64,000 nt of DNA from Corynebacterium alimapuense (lineage in GTDB: Bacteria > Actinomycetota > Actinomycetes > Mycobacteriales > Mycobacteriaceae): positions 638,317 through 702,316 of the forward strand of contig NZ_PTJO01000003.1 in assembly GCF_003716585.1 (NCBI RefSeq), read 5' to 3'. Under the pieces are notes generated by a model. That model did no database searches, was not told where the DNA came from, and saw only the letters and a list, made by a program, of their open reading frames with translations. Position numbers and translations under genes: made by a program. Each line of letters opens with the position of its first letter. Position 1 is the stretch's first letter. Positions 47,101-56,134 of the stretch are shown one piece after another.

Positions 47101-48387
47101 CTAACTCCTCGACTGCTCCGCTATTTCTTTGAGTCCACGGAAGATCTTTGCGCCCTCTACACGCAGACCATCATGCTGGTAGGAGGCGGTTTCCCAGGCG
47201 TGGCAGTTGCTCAACTTCGAAGCCGTTTCCAAGGAAAGTTCTCGGGGAACAAAGATGTCATTGGTATAGACCGCAGCTGCAGCAACCACGGGTGCACTGG
47301 CCATCGTTTCCTCGTCATAGAGTGCTGGCCATTCCCGCTGTGCTAATTGTTCGGCCACCGATTGGAATGGCTGCAACGCCGGGTCCTCCTCGAACTGCCA
47401 GGGGAAGATGTGCTCGCCGGTGAGGAAGAACCGTGAGCTATGGATCGGGTCCAGGTTTTCTTCGAATCCCTCGATCTCCTCGCGTACTCGGTGTGCTGCC
47501 CAATCAGTAGGACCTGGGGCGGTTCCGCCGTAGACCGATTCATGAATAACGCCGTAGAGGGGCGCTGCTTCAAACGACAGACGTTCGCCTAGCTCGGCGA
47601 GAGTATCGCCACGGAGGCGTCGCTCGCCACGGAACTCATGGAAGGGCGCCTCGAGCACATTAGCCAGTGCGCGGATTCCCTGGCCACGTCCTAGCTCGAT
47701 GCCGATGGTCCGGAACCGACGTGAACTGAGCCGCTCCCCAGTGGGCAGTCGTTCATCCGAGTTATCCAGATGGTGGCAGATTTCTCGAATGCGCTGCTGG
47801 GCAAATGGCACCTCTTCGTAGAAGACCTCGTGCCGGGCGGCCAGCTTGCCATAGGTTGCTCGGTAAAGATCCCGCGCATGAGTGTCAATGCTGGGCAATC
47901 CGCCGGTAAAAAAGGCCTGGCGGATCGATTCAGGATGCCGGGAAAGATAGGTGGTGATGCAGAATCCACCGAAAGATTGTCCCAGGACATCCCAGTTATC
48001 GAAACCGAGTGCGCTGCGTAGTTCTTCCGCGTCCTCGACGATATGGTCGGCGCGCAGCAGCGAGAGATGGGCGGCGTCGAGAAGCGCCGGATCAGCGTGG
48101 CGATCGATGCGAGTGGAACGGCCAGTACCGCGCTGATCAAACAAGATCACCCGGTAGTCTTTGAGCGCCTCGTTAAGCCAGCCGTCTAGGGCGGTGGGCC
48201 GTGGCGCACCGTGTCCGGGCCCGCCTTGGAGGAACAACAAAGCGGGTAGCTCATCATTCCGAGAGAGCTCACGGGCAAAAATCTCTAGGCTCTCGCCTGG
48301 CTGAGTACGATCCCAATCAACGGTGAGGGTGTGTTCTCGGACGGTGAGTCCGAAGTTCATGGTCGTGGTGGTGTGAAGTGCCGACAT
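47101..48387 (-). CDS. Proline iminopeptidase-like S33 peptidase, alpha/beta hydrolase
   Basis: A 428-residue S33-family hydrolase that in relatives removes N-terminal proline or other residues. The oxyanion motif is LQGGPGHG (53-60), the nucleophile is S138 in GQSFGG, and the catalytic Asp (in TNDIFVP) and His (in SYQHDGLR) are near the C-terminus. The DYRVILFDQRGTGRST block is diagnostic. It lacks a signal peptide. It is divergent from the mutarotase gene with 32 bp between starts. Confidence 0.9.
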   Translation of the reverse strand: MSALHTTTTMNFGLTVREHTLTVDWDRTQPGESLEIFARELSRNDELPALLFLQGGPGHGAPRPTALDGWLNEALKDYRVILFDQRGTGRSTRIDRHADPALLDAAHLSLLRADHIVEDAEELRSALGFDNWDVLGQSFGGFCITTYLSRHPESIRQAFFTGGLPSIDTHARDLYRATYGKLAARHEVFYEEVPFAQQRIREICHHLDNSDERLPTGERLSSRRFRTIGIELGRGQGIRALANVLEAPFHEFRGERRLRGDTLAELGERLSFEAAPLYGVIHESVYGGTAPGPTDWAAHRVREEIEGFEENLDPIHSSRFFLTGEHIFPWQFEEDPALQPFQSVAEQLAQREWPALYDEETMASAPVVAAAAVYTNDIFVPRELSLETASKLSNCHAWETASYQHDGLRVEGAKIFRGLKEIAEQSRS

Positions 48388-48419
48388 TTAATCCAGAGTA
48401 GTGGTTAGGCTTAGAAGCT

Positions 48420-49199
48420 ATGAACGAGCTCCTATCCACTGGCCGCCTGCAGCTCAACCGTGGCGGATCTCATTTGATCAGCGCCGAAACCTCCCTCGGT
48501 GAACTGTTTTATCTCTCTTCGACAACTGGTTTCCCACCTGCCCAAGCCATCCGGGGTGGGGTACCAGTCATCGCACCCTGGTTCGCCGACATTCTGGGGT
48601 TAAGCCCTAAACATGGCTGGGCGCGGACCAAACCCTGGGAGGTACAGGTCACCGACTCGGGAGCGGAATCTACGCTGAGCGTGGATGGGATAACGCTGAC
48701 TTATCGCGCCACAGAACTTCCCGATGGAGTCCGCGTGGAGCTTTCCGCCCACAATGACAGCGCACACAGCCAGACGGTGCAACTGGCTTTTCATCCTTAT
48801 TTCTTAGTCAGCGATGTTGAGCAAGTCACGCTCAGTGGATTAGCTGACGTGGAAGCGCTCGACCGCGTCAGTGGTGATTATTTCACGCAATCTGGCCTGG
48901 TGAATATCTCTGGAGAATATGACCGGATTTTCCTCGAAACCCATTCGACCTGCTTGGTCGACCATGGTTTGGGGCGCAGCATCACGATCACCGCTCAAGG
49001 CGCAGATTCCACCGTGGTATGGAATCCGGGGGAACAGGCCGCAGCGAGCATGGCTGATATCGGATCAGGTGAATGGTCGAATTTCCTCTGCGTGGAACCA
49101 GCTTTACTCGGCCCAGCTCACCAGGGAGTCAGTATCGCAGCAGGAGAAACCCGCAGGCTTGTCATGGAGGTCACGGTCAACGCGATTGAGGCTAATTAG
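48420..49199 (+). CDS. D-hexose-6-phosphate mutarotase (aldose 1-epimerase family, YeaD-like)
   Basis: Interconverts alpha and beta anomers of hexose phosphates. The 259-residue galactose-mutarotase-fold enzyme has the conserved His in LAFHPYFLVSD and the catalytic Glu in CVEPALL near the C-terminus; VWNPGEQAAASMADIGSGEW is characteristic of the YeaD group rather than classical GalM. A 46-bp near-perfect palindrome, probably a bidirectional terminator, follows. The enzyme is normally cytosolic and not linked to a specific pathway here. Confidence 0.87.
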   Translation: MNELLSTGRLQLNRGGSHLISAETSLGELFYLSSTTGFPPAQAIRGGVPVIAPWFADILGLSPKHGWARTKPWEVQVTDSGAESTLSVDGITLTYRATELPDGVRVELSAHNDSAHSQTVQLAFHPYFLVSDVEQVTLSGLADVEALDRVSGDYFTQSGLVNISGEYDRIFLETHSTCLVDHGLGRSITITAQGADSTVVWNPGEQAAASMADIGSGEWSNFLCVEPALLGPAHQGVSIAAGETRRLVMEVTVNAIEAN

Positions 49200-49235
49200 T
49201 TTCTTAGTTTCCTAGTTTCGGCAAAAAGCACCAAA

Positions 49236-49281
49236 GCCGGGGCCGGTGGAGACTACATGCATAGTCTTCACCGGCCCCGGC
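49236..49281. terminator. Near-perfect 46-bp palindrome, bidirectional terminator
   Basis: GCCGGGGCCGGTG (49236-49248) is perfectly complementary to 49269-49281. The stem continues inward as AGACTA/TAGTCT after one G-T position, around a 6-base centre. It lies between the convergent mutarotase and thiosulfate-carrier genes. On the minus strand it is followed by T-rich sequence. The stem is longer than a typical terminator. Confidence 0.85.
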
Positions 49282-49304
49282 CGAATGCTGATTGTGCGAA
49301 AGAT

Positions 49305-50729
49305 TTAGCCCTTGCGAACGCTAATCTGCCAGCCGGCGTCACCGTCGGCGTGGAAATCAGTGACCTCGTGGCCTTGTTCGGCCGCCCACCGCGGGATGGA
49401 TTCGGTAGCCTGGGTGCAGTCGAAATCGATGACCAGTTCCTCACCACTTTCGAGGCTGTCCATCACATCCTTAGCTTCAATGAGCGGGAAGGGGCAGACT
49501 GCCCCGAGAGTGTCGAGGGCGTAGCGACCTTGTCCGAGCGAGCGAGCCTTATCGACCGAGCGTGACTTGGTCTTTAGCGCTATTGTTCCCGTCGCCACGG
49601 AGAATGCCGGGGAGGTGTTGTCTTCAGTAGCGTCGTCGGTGCTGGTGAGGACAGAGTCCTCAGCGGAAGTGAGGTGCTCTCCGAGGGAATCCTCAGTCGA
49701 GTAAGTACCAGAGTCGTCCGTCAAGGTTGCCTTAGCCGGCTTAAGCCAGAGCTTGGCACCAACGCCAACTCCCAAGCCCATAAAGATCAGGGCAACCCAG
49801 CCTTGGTAGCTAAACAATGAGGTCTGAACCATGCCGTTACCCACGGTGCAGCCGCCAGCGAGTGCGGCGCCAATACCCATGAGGCTGCCGCCGGAAATCG
49901 CCCGAGTGGCGGTCTTAGCATCGGGGACTCGAACCCGGAATTCACCGGTGGCACGAGCAGCAAAGAAGGCGCCAATGAACAGGCCGAGTACGAGCATGAC
50001 GCCCCAGTCGATGCTGTCGGTGTCGCCGTTGACGGTGTAGATAGCCAGGTTGGCGGTCGGGGTGGTGATACCCAGGCCGCTGTTGCGTCCGGCGGCGGCT
50101 GAGAGTGGCCAGGCGATGACTCCGATAATGCCGACGAGGACGCCAGCGGTGTAGACATGCAGCGGTCGCTTCCATACTGATCCGGTCAAGGTAGCAATCT
50201 TCGGCTGAGCAGCTTCCTTAGCAAGGAAGTGACGAGCCAGCAGGAAAGTGCCAATAGCCAGCGGGATAGCGAAGAACCATACCGAGAGCCCGAAGGTCTT
50301 TGGGATAGTGGTCAGCTCCGTGCGGTAGGAGGTCATCCATTCAGTCAGCGGCACCAAAGCGCCAGTCTTCATCGCAGCGGCTGAGAGTGCATAGAACAGC
50401 AGAGCGATCCACGAGCCAACTAGGCCTTCGGCAGATCGGTACCAGGTGCCGGATGCGCAACCACCAGCAAGGATGATTCCGATGCCGAAGAGGAAGCCTC
50501 CGATAACTACGGCAAACGGTGCGAAGGTGTTGTAATTCGGGGAGATAACACCGGCGGAGGTCAACGCGGCGATACCGATGGCGTGCACCGAGATGACGAT
50601 CAACAGCGCCACAAAATTCCGCCAGGTCTTCTGCAAGAAGATGTCACGCAGCATGCCGGTTACACAGAACCGCCCGCGTTGCAGGACGATGCCGAGGACT
50701 GCGCCCACGACTAAACCGGTCAAGATCAT
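49305..50729 (-). CDS. YeeE/YedE-family thiosulfate transporter fused to a TusA-like domain
   Basis: A 474-residue protein: ~330 residues of YeeE (TsuA) membrane carrier, an acidic Ser/Thr/Asp linker (about 335-375), and a C-terminal TusA/YeeD domain (about 400-474) with the sulfur-carrier motif LDTLGAVCPFPL (C412). Carrier cysteines C22 (GRFCV), C91 (GGCASG) and C294 (GGCTVG) match the conserved thiosulfate-relay cysteines of YeeE. In characterised systems YeeE imports thiosulfate and YeeD accepts the sulfur, so the fusion joins both steps. Divergent from the FUSC gene. Confidence 0.9.
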   Translation of the reverse strand: MILTGLVVGAVLGIVLQRGRFCVTGMLRDIFLQKTWRNFVALLIVISVHAIGIAALTSAGVISPNYNTFAPFAVVIGGFLFGIGIILAGGCASGTWYRSAEGLVGSWIALLFYALSAAAMKTGALVPLTEWMTSYRTELTTIPKTFGLSVWFFAIPLAIGTFLLARHFLAKEAAQPKIATLTGSVWKRPLHVYTAGVLVGIIGVIAWPLSAAAGRNSGLGITTPTANLAIYTVNGDTDSIDWGVMLVLGLFIGAFFAARATGEFRVRVPDAKTATRAISGGSLMGIGAALAGGCTVGNGMVQTSLFSYQGWVALIFMGLGVGVGAKLWLKPAKATLTDDSGTYSTEDSLGEHLTSAEDSVLTSTDDATEDNTSPAFSVATGTIALKTKSRSVDKARSLGQGRYALDTLGAVCPFPLIEAKDVMDSLESGEELVIDFDCTQATESIPRWAAEQGHEVTDFHADGDAGWQISVRKG

Positions 50730-50772
50730 GAATCTGCCTTTCGTTAAAGTCTCACCATTTCGTCGGTGACAT

Positions 50773-50797
50773 TAGACCTTATGTACCGATTTGTCTA
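50773..50797. promoter_or_regulatory. Short inverted repeat in the divergent thiosulfate-carrier/FUSC promoter
   Basis: TAGAC (50773-50777) and GTCTA (50793-50797) are perfect 5-bp inverted arms separated by 15 bp. The arms are those of the McbR sulfur-regulator site, but McbR uses a 6-bp gap, so assignment to McbR is not supported. The element lies 44 bp upstream of the carrier start. It is reported as an unexplained symmetry only. Confidence 0.25.
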
Positions 50798-50918
50798 TAC
50801 CTTGTGAACTAGCCTGTATATAAATTGGTTCAAGAGCCCTATGCCACCTTGGCCTCGACGTCGACATACCCTGGCGAGCAGCAGTTAATTATCCGCCGAG
50901 ATAAGGACCTCCCGACCT

Positions 50919-52625
50919 ATGAGCGCGCATGAGAGCCCCATCGATGCACCTCCTGCTAGACCTCGGCCCTGGCAGCTGTTTACTGCGTTCAACACCCCAG
51001 GACCCCGCTGGCCCAGCGCGCTGCGCGCTGGCTTATCGATGGCACTTCCCTCAACGATTGCCCTAGCCCTCGGGCTGCACGTGGAGCTGCTGTTAATCGC
51101 AGCTGGATCCTTCACCGTGATTTACGGCGAGGGCTATGCCTACCGAGCTCGGTGGAAGGTACTACTGATTGCTGGCGCATTCTTCGCTAGCGGAGCGATG
51201 GCTGGTGCCTTCGTCGGGACCGTCGTCTGGGGGCAGATCTACGCAGGCGGCAGCAGCTGGTGGCTGATGATCACTGTTGCGTTTACCACCACCATCGCTG
51301 GGGTTGGGGTCTACATCGCTAACGCCCTGCGGTTGCCACCGCCTGGGCCGTGGTTCATCTTGCTGGTGGCTGGAGCTTCCACCATGACCTACCGACTAGG
51401 CCTCAACCCGGTAGAGGTAGCCGCCTGGTCACTTCTAGGAGTCGCTTCTTCAGTGGTCGTCGGCATGACTCCGGCACTATTTTTCCCCCGCGGTCCAGAA
51501 GAACAAGCCCTCAAAGTGCTCGAGCACACAGTGGCGAATCTCGAGCAATCGCCACCGGGATCCCCAGTTCCTTTCGCATTGATCCACCAGGCCCAAGCCG
51601 CGCTCAACCACACCTGGTTCACCTTGGTCGATGCCGGAGTGATCCATGCCGGGCGAATAAAAGATCTCCGCCGTCGCGGCTTAGTAGACCGCACTCTCCA
51701 CGCACAAGCCATACTCGCTCGCGCACACTCTGGAGAGTATTCTCCTGCCAACGATCTGACTGACACCGTCTCCTATATTGACCCTTCGCGGCTACGAATC
51801 CCCCATGCCAGACCGTCGATCAGCTATCGCCTCTATCGTTCCGTACATTCTTATAGCCACGCCTCGATGACCGCTATTCGAGTAGTTATTGCCTGCCTTG
51901 GCGCGGGTTTAGCCAGTATCCTGCTCGGACTAGATCGCCCAGACTGGGCCATCATCTCAGCGTTGCTCATTTTAATGTGGGGACCCGAGCGCATTCCCGG
52001 CACCATCCGCGGACTCCACCGACTATTGGGCTCGATCCTGGGCATTGGGCTCTACATGGTTTTTTACGCACTAGAGCTCGACGGTTGGGCCTTAATGCTT
52101 GCGATTTCGGCCTGCCTATTTTTCTCTGAGATTTTCGTTGGCCGCAATTACGCCTTCGCCGTTATTTTCACCACCCCCATCGCACTCATGCTTGGTGGGG
52201 CGATGGAATTGTCGGCTGCACAAACAGCTATCGACCGCACAATTGAGATCCTGCTATCGGTAGTTTTCGCACTGGGAGCACTGTGGCTCTACAAACCGAA
52301 TGCCGAGCCTTTTCATCACTCACGACTACAGCACCGATGCCGCAGAGCGATGGGAGCGCTGCTGGGTACCTTGTTGACTTATATCCCGGATCAAGCTCTC
52401 GAACTGCGCCGCGATTTGCAATATGAACTTTTGAGCGAACGGCGAGCTGCGCAGTCCCTAGCTGCCAATAGCCCACAATTGGCCCAACAACGTTGGTCGG
52501 ATCATCTCAGCCTCCAACGGGTGGGATATGCGATCCTCGATCACTGCGAAGCTCACCCAGATCAACAGCCCTCACTCACGGAAATTACGACTCTGGCAAA
52601 AGGGATTCAATCGACTGAATCTTAA
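50919..52625 (+). CDS. FUSC-family membrane protein (fusaric acid resistance-like)
   Basis: A 568-residue integral membrane protein with two hydrophobic halves (about residues 45-170 and 325-440), each with several helices, separated and followed by soluble helical regions. The repeated membrane bundle followed by a cytoplasmic helical domain is the FUSC layout; relatives export aromatic acids or are required for envelope homeostasis. SALRAGLSMALPSTIALALG and IVFGRNYAFA-like blocks (here FVGRNYAFAVIF) are visible. Divergent from the thiosulfate carrier. The substrate is unknown. Confidence 0.82.
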   Translation: MSAHESPIDAPPARPRPWQLFTAFNTPGPRWPSALRAGLSMALPSTIALALGLHVELLLIAAGSFTVIYGEGYAYRARWKVLLIAGAFFASGAMAGAFVGTVVWGQIYAGGSSWWLMITVAFTTTIAGVGVYIANALRLPPPGPWFILLVAGASTMTYRLGLNPVEVAAWSLLGVASSVVVGMTPALFFPRGPEEQALKVLEHTVANLEQSPPGSPVPFALIHQAQAALNHTWFTLVDAGVIHAGRIKDLRRRGLVDRTLHAQAILARAHSGEYSPANDLTDTVSYIDPSRLRIPHARPSISYRLYRSVHSYSHASMTAIRVVIACLGAGLASILLGLDRPDWAIISALLILMWGPERIPGTIRGLHRLLGSILGIGLYMVFYALELDGWALMLAISACLFFSEIFVGRNYAFAVIFTTPIALMLGGAMELSAAQTAIDRTIEILLSVVFALGALWLYKPNAEPFHHSRLQHRCRRAMGALLGTLLTYIPDQALELRRDLQYELLSERRAAQSLAANSPQLAQQRWSDHLSLQRVGYAILDHCEAHPDQQPSLTEITTLAKGIQSTES

Positions 52626-53119
52626 AAAAACCTCGCAACGAACGCCGCCTCCCGGCAGGAGTGGCGACCGCCGCGATGGGCAATCTCAACCGTTACCTTC
52701 GATCAGACTTCAGATCACACTCTGGTTGTTGCCAACCAGTTCCTCAGAAGTTCAAGGACCCATCTCTCTCGTGCCGAAGCAAGTCCTAGAACTTCTACGG
52801 GAAACCCACCACGTTGGCGGCCTGTGCGCGAGAGGACCAAGGCTAGCTGGGTGAGCCAAAGGCACCCACTAGTCACCTGCGCAAATAGTGCTTCTTTGCC
52901 TGCAAGCACTGGACAATGTGCCTTTGATATGACTGCTGTGACACCCCACCCAAACTCACCTAGGCACCCGATTCTGTCGCAAATAGACGTCACTGGTGTT
53001 TTTCTCAACTGAACCCAAGAAACACTGCCCTGGTTTGCGGTTGATGAGTCAGTGCCCAACAATAGAACTAATTCACTCCTAATTTGGCCTGTCAAGGGGC
53101 CATCGAAAGGTAACTACCT
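52626..53119. other. Intergenic region, 494 bp, no recognisable gene
   Basis: The gap between the FUSC gene and the BCCT carrier holds no frame with a recognisable product. A minus-strand frame of about 126 codons at 52715-53095 has no family similarity, and plus-strand frames are broken. A short CTCC/GGAG stem follows the FUSC stop without a T tract. The region may be decayed sequence; the end presumably contains the BCCT promoter. Confidence 0.5.
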
Positions 53120-55075
53120 GTGCCCTCACAGCCTGACAGTACCGAGTCCGCTCAATCGGACTCAGATCATTCTATTTCCAACTATCCGCACGACCTTCAC
53201 CCAGGACTCGTCCGTGGCATCGATGTTGGGGAGCAGCGCAATCTCTTTGGCATAGATAAGATCATCTTTTTTGTTACCGCGGTGCTTATCGTCTCATTCA
53301 TCGCTTGGGGTGTCATCTCCCCCGAATCAGTTTCTGAAGTATCCTCCACTGCCTTTAGTTGGGCAATGACCAACGCTGGTTGGCTGCTCAACTTCGTCAT
53401 GACTATCGGGCTAATCCTCATGCTCTATATCGGATTTTCCCGATTGGGCCGCATCCGACTAGGTACCGATGACACCAAACCGGAGTACAGCCGGTTCAGC
53501 TGGATCGCCATGATGTTCGGCGCTGGCATCGGTGTCGGTATCTTCTTCTACGGCCCCTCCGAGCCTATGACCTATTTCCTCTCACCTCCTCCGCATACCG
53601 CGGAGGCTGGCACTCCTGAGGCCATCCACCAGGCAATGGCACAGGCTCATTTCCACTGGGGCCTGTCCCCCTGGGCAATGTACTCCTTGGTGGGCGGCGC
53701 GATTGCTTATTCTTCCTACCGTCGTGGCCGAGTCCCGCTAATTTCCTCAGTCTTCAAGCCACTGTTTGGTTCTCGCGATACCGATGGCCCCATGGGCAAG
53801 CTCATCGACATCATGGCCATCATTGCCACCCTGTTCGGCACCGCCGCAACTTTGGGTCTGTCTGCAGTCCAAATCGGCCATGGAGTGGAGATCATCTCCG
53901 GAGCAGGACCGCTGGCAAATAACACTCTGCTGATCATCATTGGCGTGCTAGCGATAGCGTTCATTATCTCTGCAGTCTCTGGTGTCTCTCGCGGTATCCG
54001 TTATCTTTCGAATATCAACATCAGCCTCACACTGGGCCTTGTGGCCTTCGTGTTTCTATTCGGCCCCACGTTGTTCCTGTTTAACCTCATTCCTTCCGGT
54101 GTCGCCGTCTACCTCGACGAACTTTTGCCGATGATCAGCAAGTCACTGTCTTGGGGCGAAGAAACGGTTGAGTTCCAAAGCTGGTGGACCGCCTTCTACT
54201 GGGCTTGGTGGATCGCTTGGACTCCGTTTGTGGGCATGTTCATCGCTAAGATCTCCCGTGGTCGAACCCTGCGCGAATTCGTTCTCGTGACCATGTTGGC
54301 ACCGACGACTATTCTGGTTTTGGCCTTCACAGTATTTGGTGGCACCGCTATCCGCCTTAGCCAAGAAGGCGTAGAAGGATTCGATGGCACCGATTCTTAT
54401 GAGCAAGTCCTCTTCGACATGTTTGCTCAGCTGCCGCTGGCACAAATCACTCCGTTCCTGCTTATGGCAGTCTTGGCGATCTTCTTCGTCACCTCGGCTG
54501 ATTCTGCTTCGGTAGTGATGGGCACCATGTCTTCCAAGGGAGATCCCGAGCCCAACAAGGCAGTTGTGGTGTTCTGGGGCCTGTGCATGATGGGCATCGC
54601 TGTGGTCATGTTGCTGGCTGGTGGTTCGACCACGTTGACCGGCTTGCAAAACCTCACCATCCTCATCGCCTTGCCATTCTCAGTGCTCCTGCTAGTCATG
54701 ATGGTCGCCTTTGTCCGTGACCTACATAGCGACCCGGCAGCCATTCGCCGGACCTATGCTCGGACGGCCGTCGAAAATGCGGTCTTCCGCGGACTCGAAG
54801 AATACGGCGATGATTTTGAGCTCACTGTCGCCAATGCCCCAGAAGGCCGTGGAGCCGGAGCAAGCTTTGACTCCACCAAGGACTCGGTGACCGACTGGTA
54901 CCAACGCACCGATGAATTCGGCAACAATGTCGAGTACGACTACGACACTGGCGAATATGCCGACGGTTGGACCGCTGGCTCCACAGATAGCGCGAAGACT
55001 ACGGATGATACTAAGCCTGAGACCGAAAATCCTGGTTCGTGGACTGATGATGCCCACGATGGCACCCCGCGCTAG
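53120..55075 (+). CDS. BCCT-family compatible-solute carrier (EctP/BetP-like)
   Basis: A sodium-coupled uptake carrier for betaine, ectoine or proline (651 residues, about 12 helices). The family Gly-rich stretch GAGIGVGIFFYG and the aromatic substrate box FHWGLSPWAMYSLVGG plus FYWAWWIAWTPFVGMFIAKISRG are conserved as in BetP. The C-terminal ~110 residues are acidic, unlike the basic osmosensing tail of BetP, and closer to EctP. The start is GTG with AAAGG nine bases before. It is presumably osmotically regulated at transcription; this is inference. Confidence 0.9.
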   Translation: MPSQPDSTESAQSDSDHSISNYPHDLHPGLVRGIDVGEQRNLFGIDKIIFFVTAVLIVSFIAWGVISPESVSEVSSTAFSWAMTNAGWLLNFVMTIGLILMLYIGFSRLGRIRLGTDDTKPEYSRFSWIAMMFGAGIGVGIFFYGPSEPMTYFLSPPPHTAEAGTPEAIHQAMAQAHFHWGLSPWAMYSLVGGAIAYSSYRRGRVPLISSVFKPLFGSRDTDGPMGKLIDIMAIIATLFGTAATLGLSAVQIGHGVEIISGAGPLANNTLLIIIGVLAIAFIISAVSGVSRGIRYLSNINISLTLGLVAFVFLFGPTLFLFNLIPSGVAVYLDELLPMISKSLSWGEETVEFQSWWTAFYWAWWIAWTPFVGMFIAKISRGRTLREFVLVTMLAPTTILVLAFTVFGGTAIRLSQEGVEGFDGTDSYEQVLFDMFAQLPLAQITPFLLMAVLAIFFVTSADSASVVMGTMSSKGDPEPNKAVVVFWGLCMMGIAVVMLLAGGSTTLTGLQNLTILIALPFSVLLLVMMVAFVRDLHSDPAAIRRTYARTAVENAVFRGLEEYGDDFELTVANAPEGRGAGASFDSTKDSVTDWYQRTDEFGNNVEYDYDTGEYADGWTAGSTDSAKTTDDTKPETENPGSWTDDAHDGTPR

Positions 55076-55102
55076 ACCCTTTACTCCAGCCAGAACTCCC
55101 AC

Positions 55103-55134
55103 TACGATGTGATCTATAGCACTATTACATCGTA
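55103..55134. promoter_or_regulatory. Perfect 8-bp inverted repeat upstream of an unknown gene
   Basis: TACGATGT (55103-55110) and ACATCGTA (55127-55134) are exact inverted arms with a 16-bp spacer. The repeat begins 28 bp after the BCCT stop and ends 4-16 bp before the next gene. It has no T tract, so an operator is more likely than a terminator. Both are possible. Confidence 0.5.
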
Positions 55135-55150
55135 AGGGATGTGTCCTGCC

Positions 55151-56086
55151 ATGGATCTTAAGGCCCGTGCCCGCTCGGACCAGTTCACTGTGGAACTGAT
55201 CCGAGCTATGCCACAGCTGTCCATTCCGCAGGCGCTTTCTGCCTCCATTCAGCTTTCTGGGTCAGTGGATTTTTCCCATTTTCAGGATTTCAATTCCATT
55301 CGGGGGCTAGTAGCCGGCTTGCAGCTGCGTCCCCTCTCCGAGTGGGAAGCCTTTGGCTATGCCCCAACCGAAGATGCCCCCGCTATAAAGCTGGAAGTAC
55401 CTCGGGAAAAATCTACCGCCCCAGTGACACTTGCCGATCACTATCTCTCCGCACATACCCGGCGAGTTTCCGATGAGGCTACCCACCTCATCCCGCATGA
55501 CAAGTGCGTCAATGGCTGGCGCCGGCGGCTAGGTTCCGCCACCGCACCCTCCCCGAGGTATGCAAATTTCACCACCAGCGAACGCGGACGCCGGATCCCC
55601 CAGCGCAGGATAGAAATGTTGGGCAATCTCTGGAAGGTTGGCGCCGTCGCCAGCTGGGAATTGATCCGTGAAGATGCAACTTCGTGGTGCCATCCGGACT
55701 ACTACCCTCAAGCCGGGGAACGTCCGCATCCCGGTACTACGAACACAATTGCGTGGTACCACATCCGTCTCCATCCAGATATCGGAAGAGACGCCGTCGT
55801 CGAGATCGCCCGCTGCTTGGCCGAAATCTCGCTAGGATACGTCGAGAAATTTTGGGGCCCAGAGTCCGAACCAGGCACGCTACGCGGCCCGGAATCTGAA
55901 GCCGCTGCCTATATCGCTTTAGAAAGATTGTGGGTCCCCCAACGCAGCCGCCATACCGATTGGTTCCTGCGCTATAAATCCGGCGAGCCCATGGACACTG
56001 ACTTCCGCTGGGAGGCGGTATTCCGCGCGGCCGCGGAAATTGAAGACATCCTCAGAGGGGACACAGAACCTGTCATCGCGCACTAG
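55151..56086 (+). CDS. Conserved hypothetical protein
   Basis: A 311-residue soluble protein of unknown function, without signal peptide or membrane segment. It is rich in Arg, Trp and Pro. The N-terminal ~110 residues resemble a small domain ending in a DUF-like hydrophobic strand (GLQLRPLSEWEAFGY); the C-terminal half contains many Trp and acidic residues (WYHIRLHPDIGRDAVVEIAR). The ATG at 55151 was preferred; an ATG four codons earlier sits directly on the AAGGG ribosome site. A perfect inverted repeat lies just upstream. I do not recognise the family. Confidence 0.6.
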   Translation: MDLKARARSDQFTVELIRAMPQLSIPQALSASIQLSGSVDFSHFQDFNSIRGLVAGLQLRPLSEWEAFGYAPTEDAPAIKLEVPREKSTAPVTLADHYLSAHTRRVSDEATHLIPHDKCVNGWRRRLGSATAPSPRYANFTTSERGRRIPQRRIEMLGNLWKVGAVASWELIREDATSWCHPDYYPQAGERPHPGTTNTIAWYHIRLHPDIGRDAVVEIARCLAEISLGYVEKFWGPESEPGTLRGPESEAAAYIALERLWVPQRSRHTDWFLRYKSGEPMDTDFRWEAVFRAAAEIEDILRGDTEPVIAH

Positions 56087-56134
56087 ACTAGATGAGTCAA
56101 AGATCTACTCATCAGCTCCAGAAAGTAGTCTCAC

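Noticed and set aside
50773-50797. McbR operator upstream of the thiosulfate carrier
   Set aside because: The arms TAGAC/GTCTA match but the gap is 15 bp instead of the required 6 bp.
52715-53095. Minus-strand frame of about 126 codons
   Set aside because: No family similarity, no good ribosome site, unusual composition; treated as non-coding.
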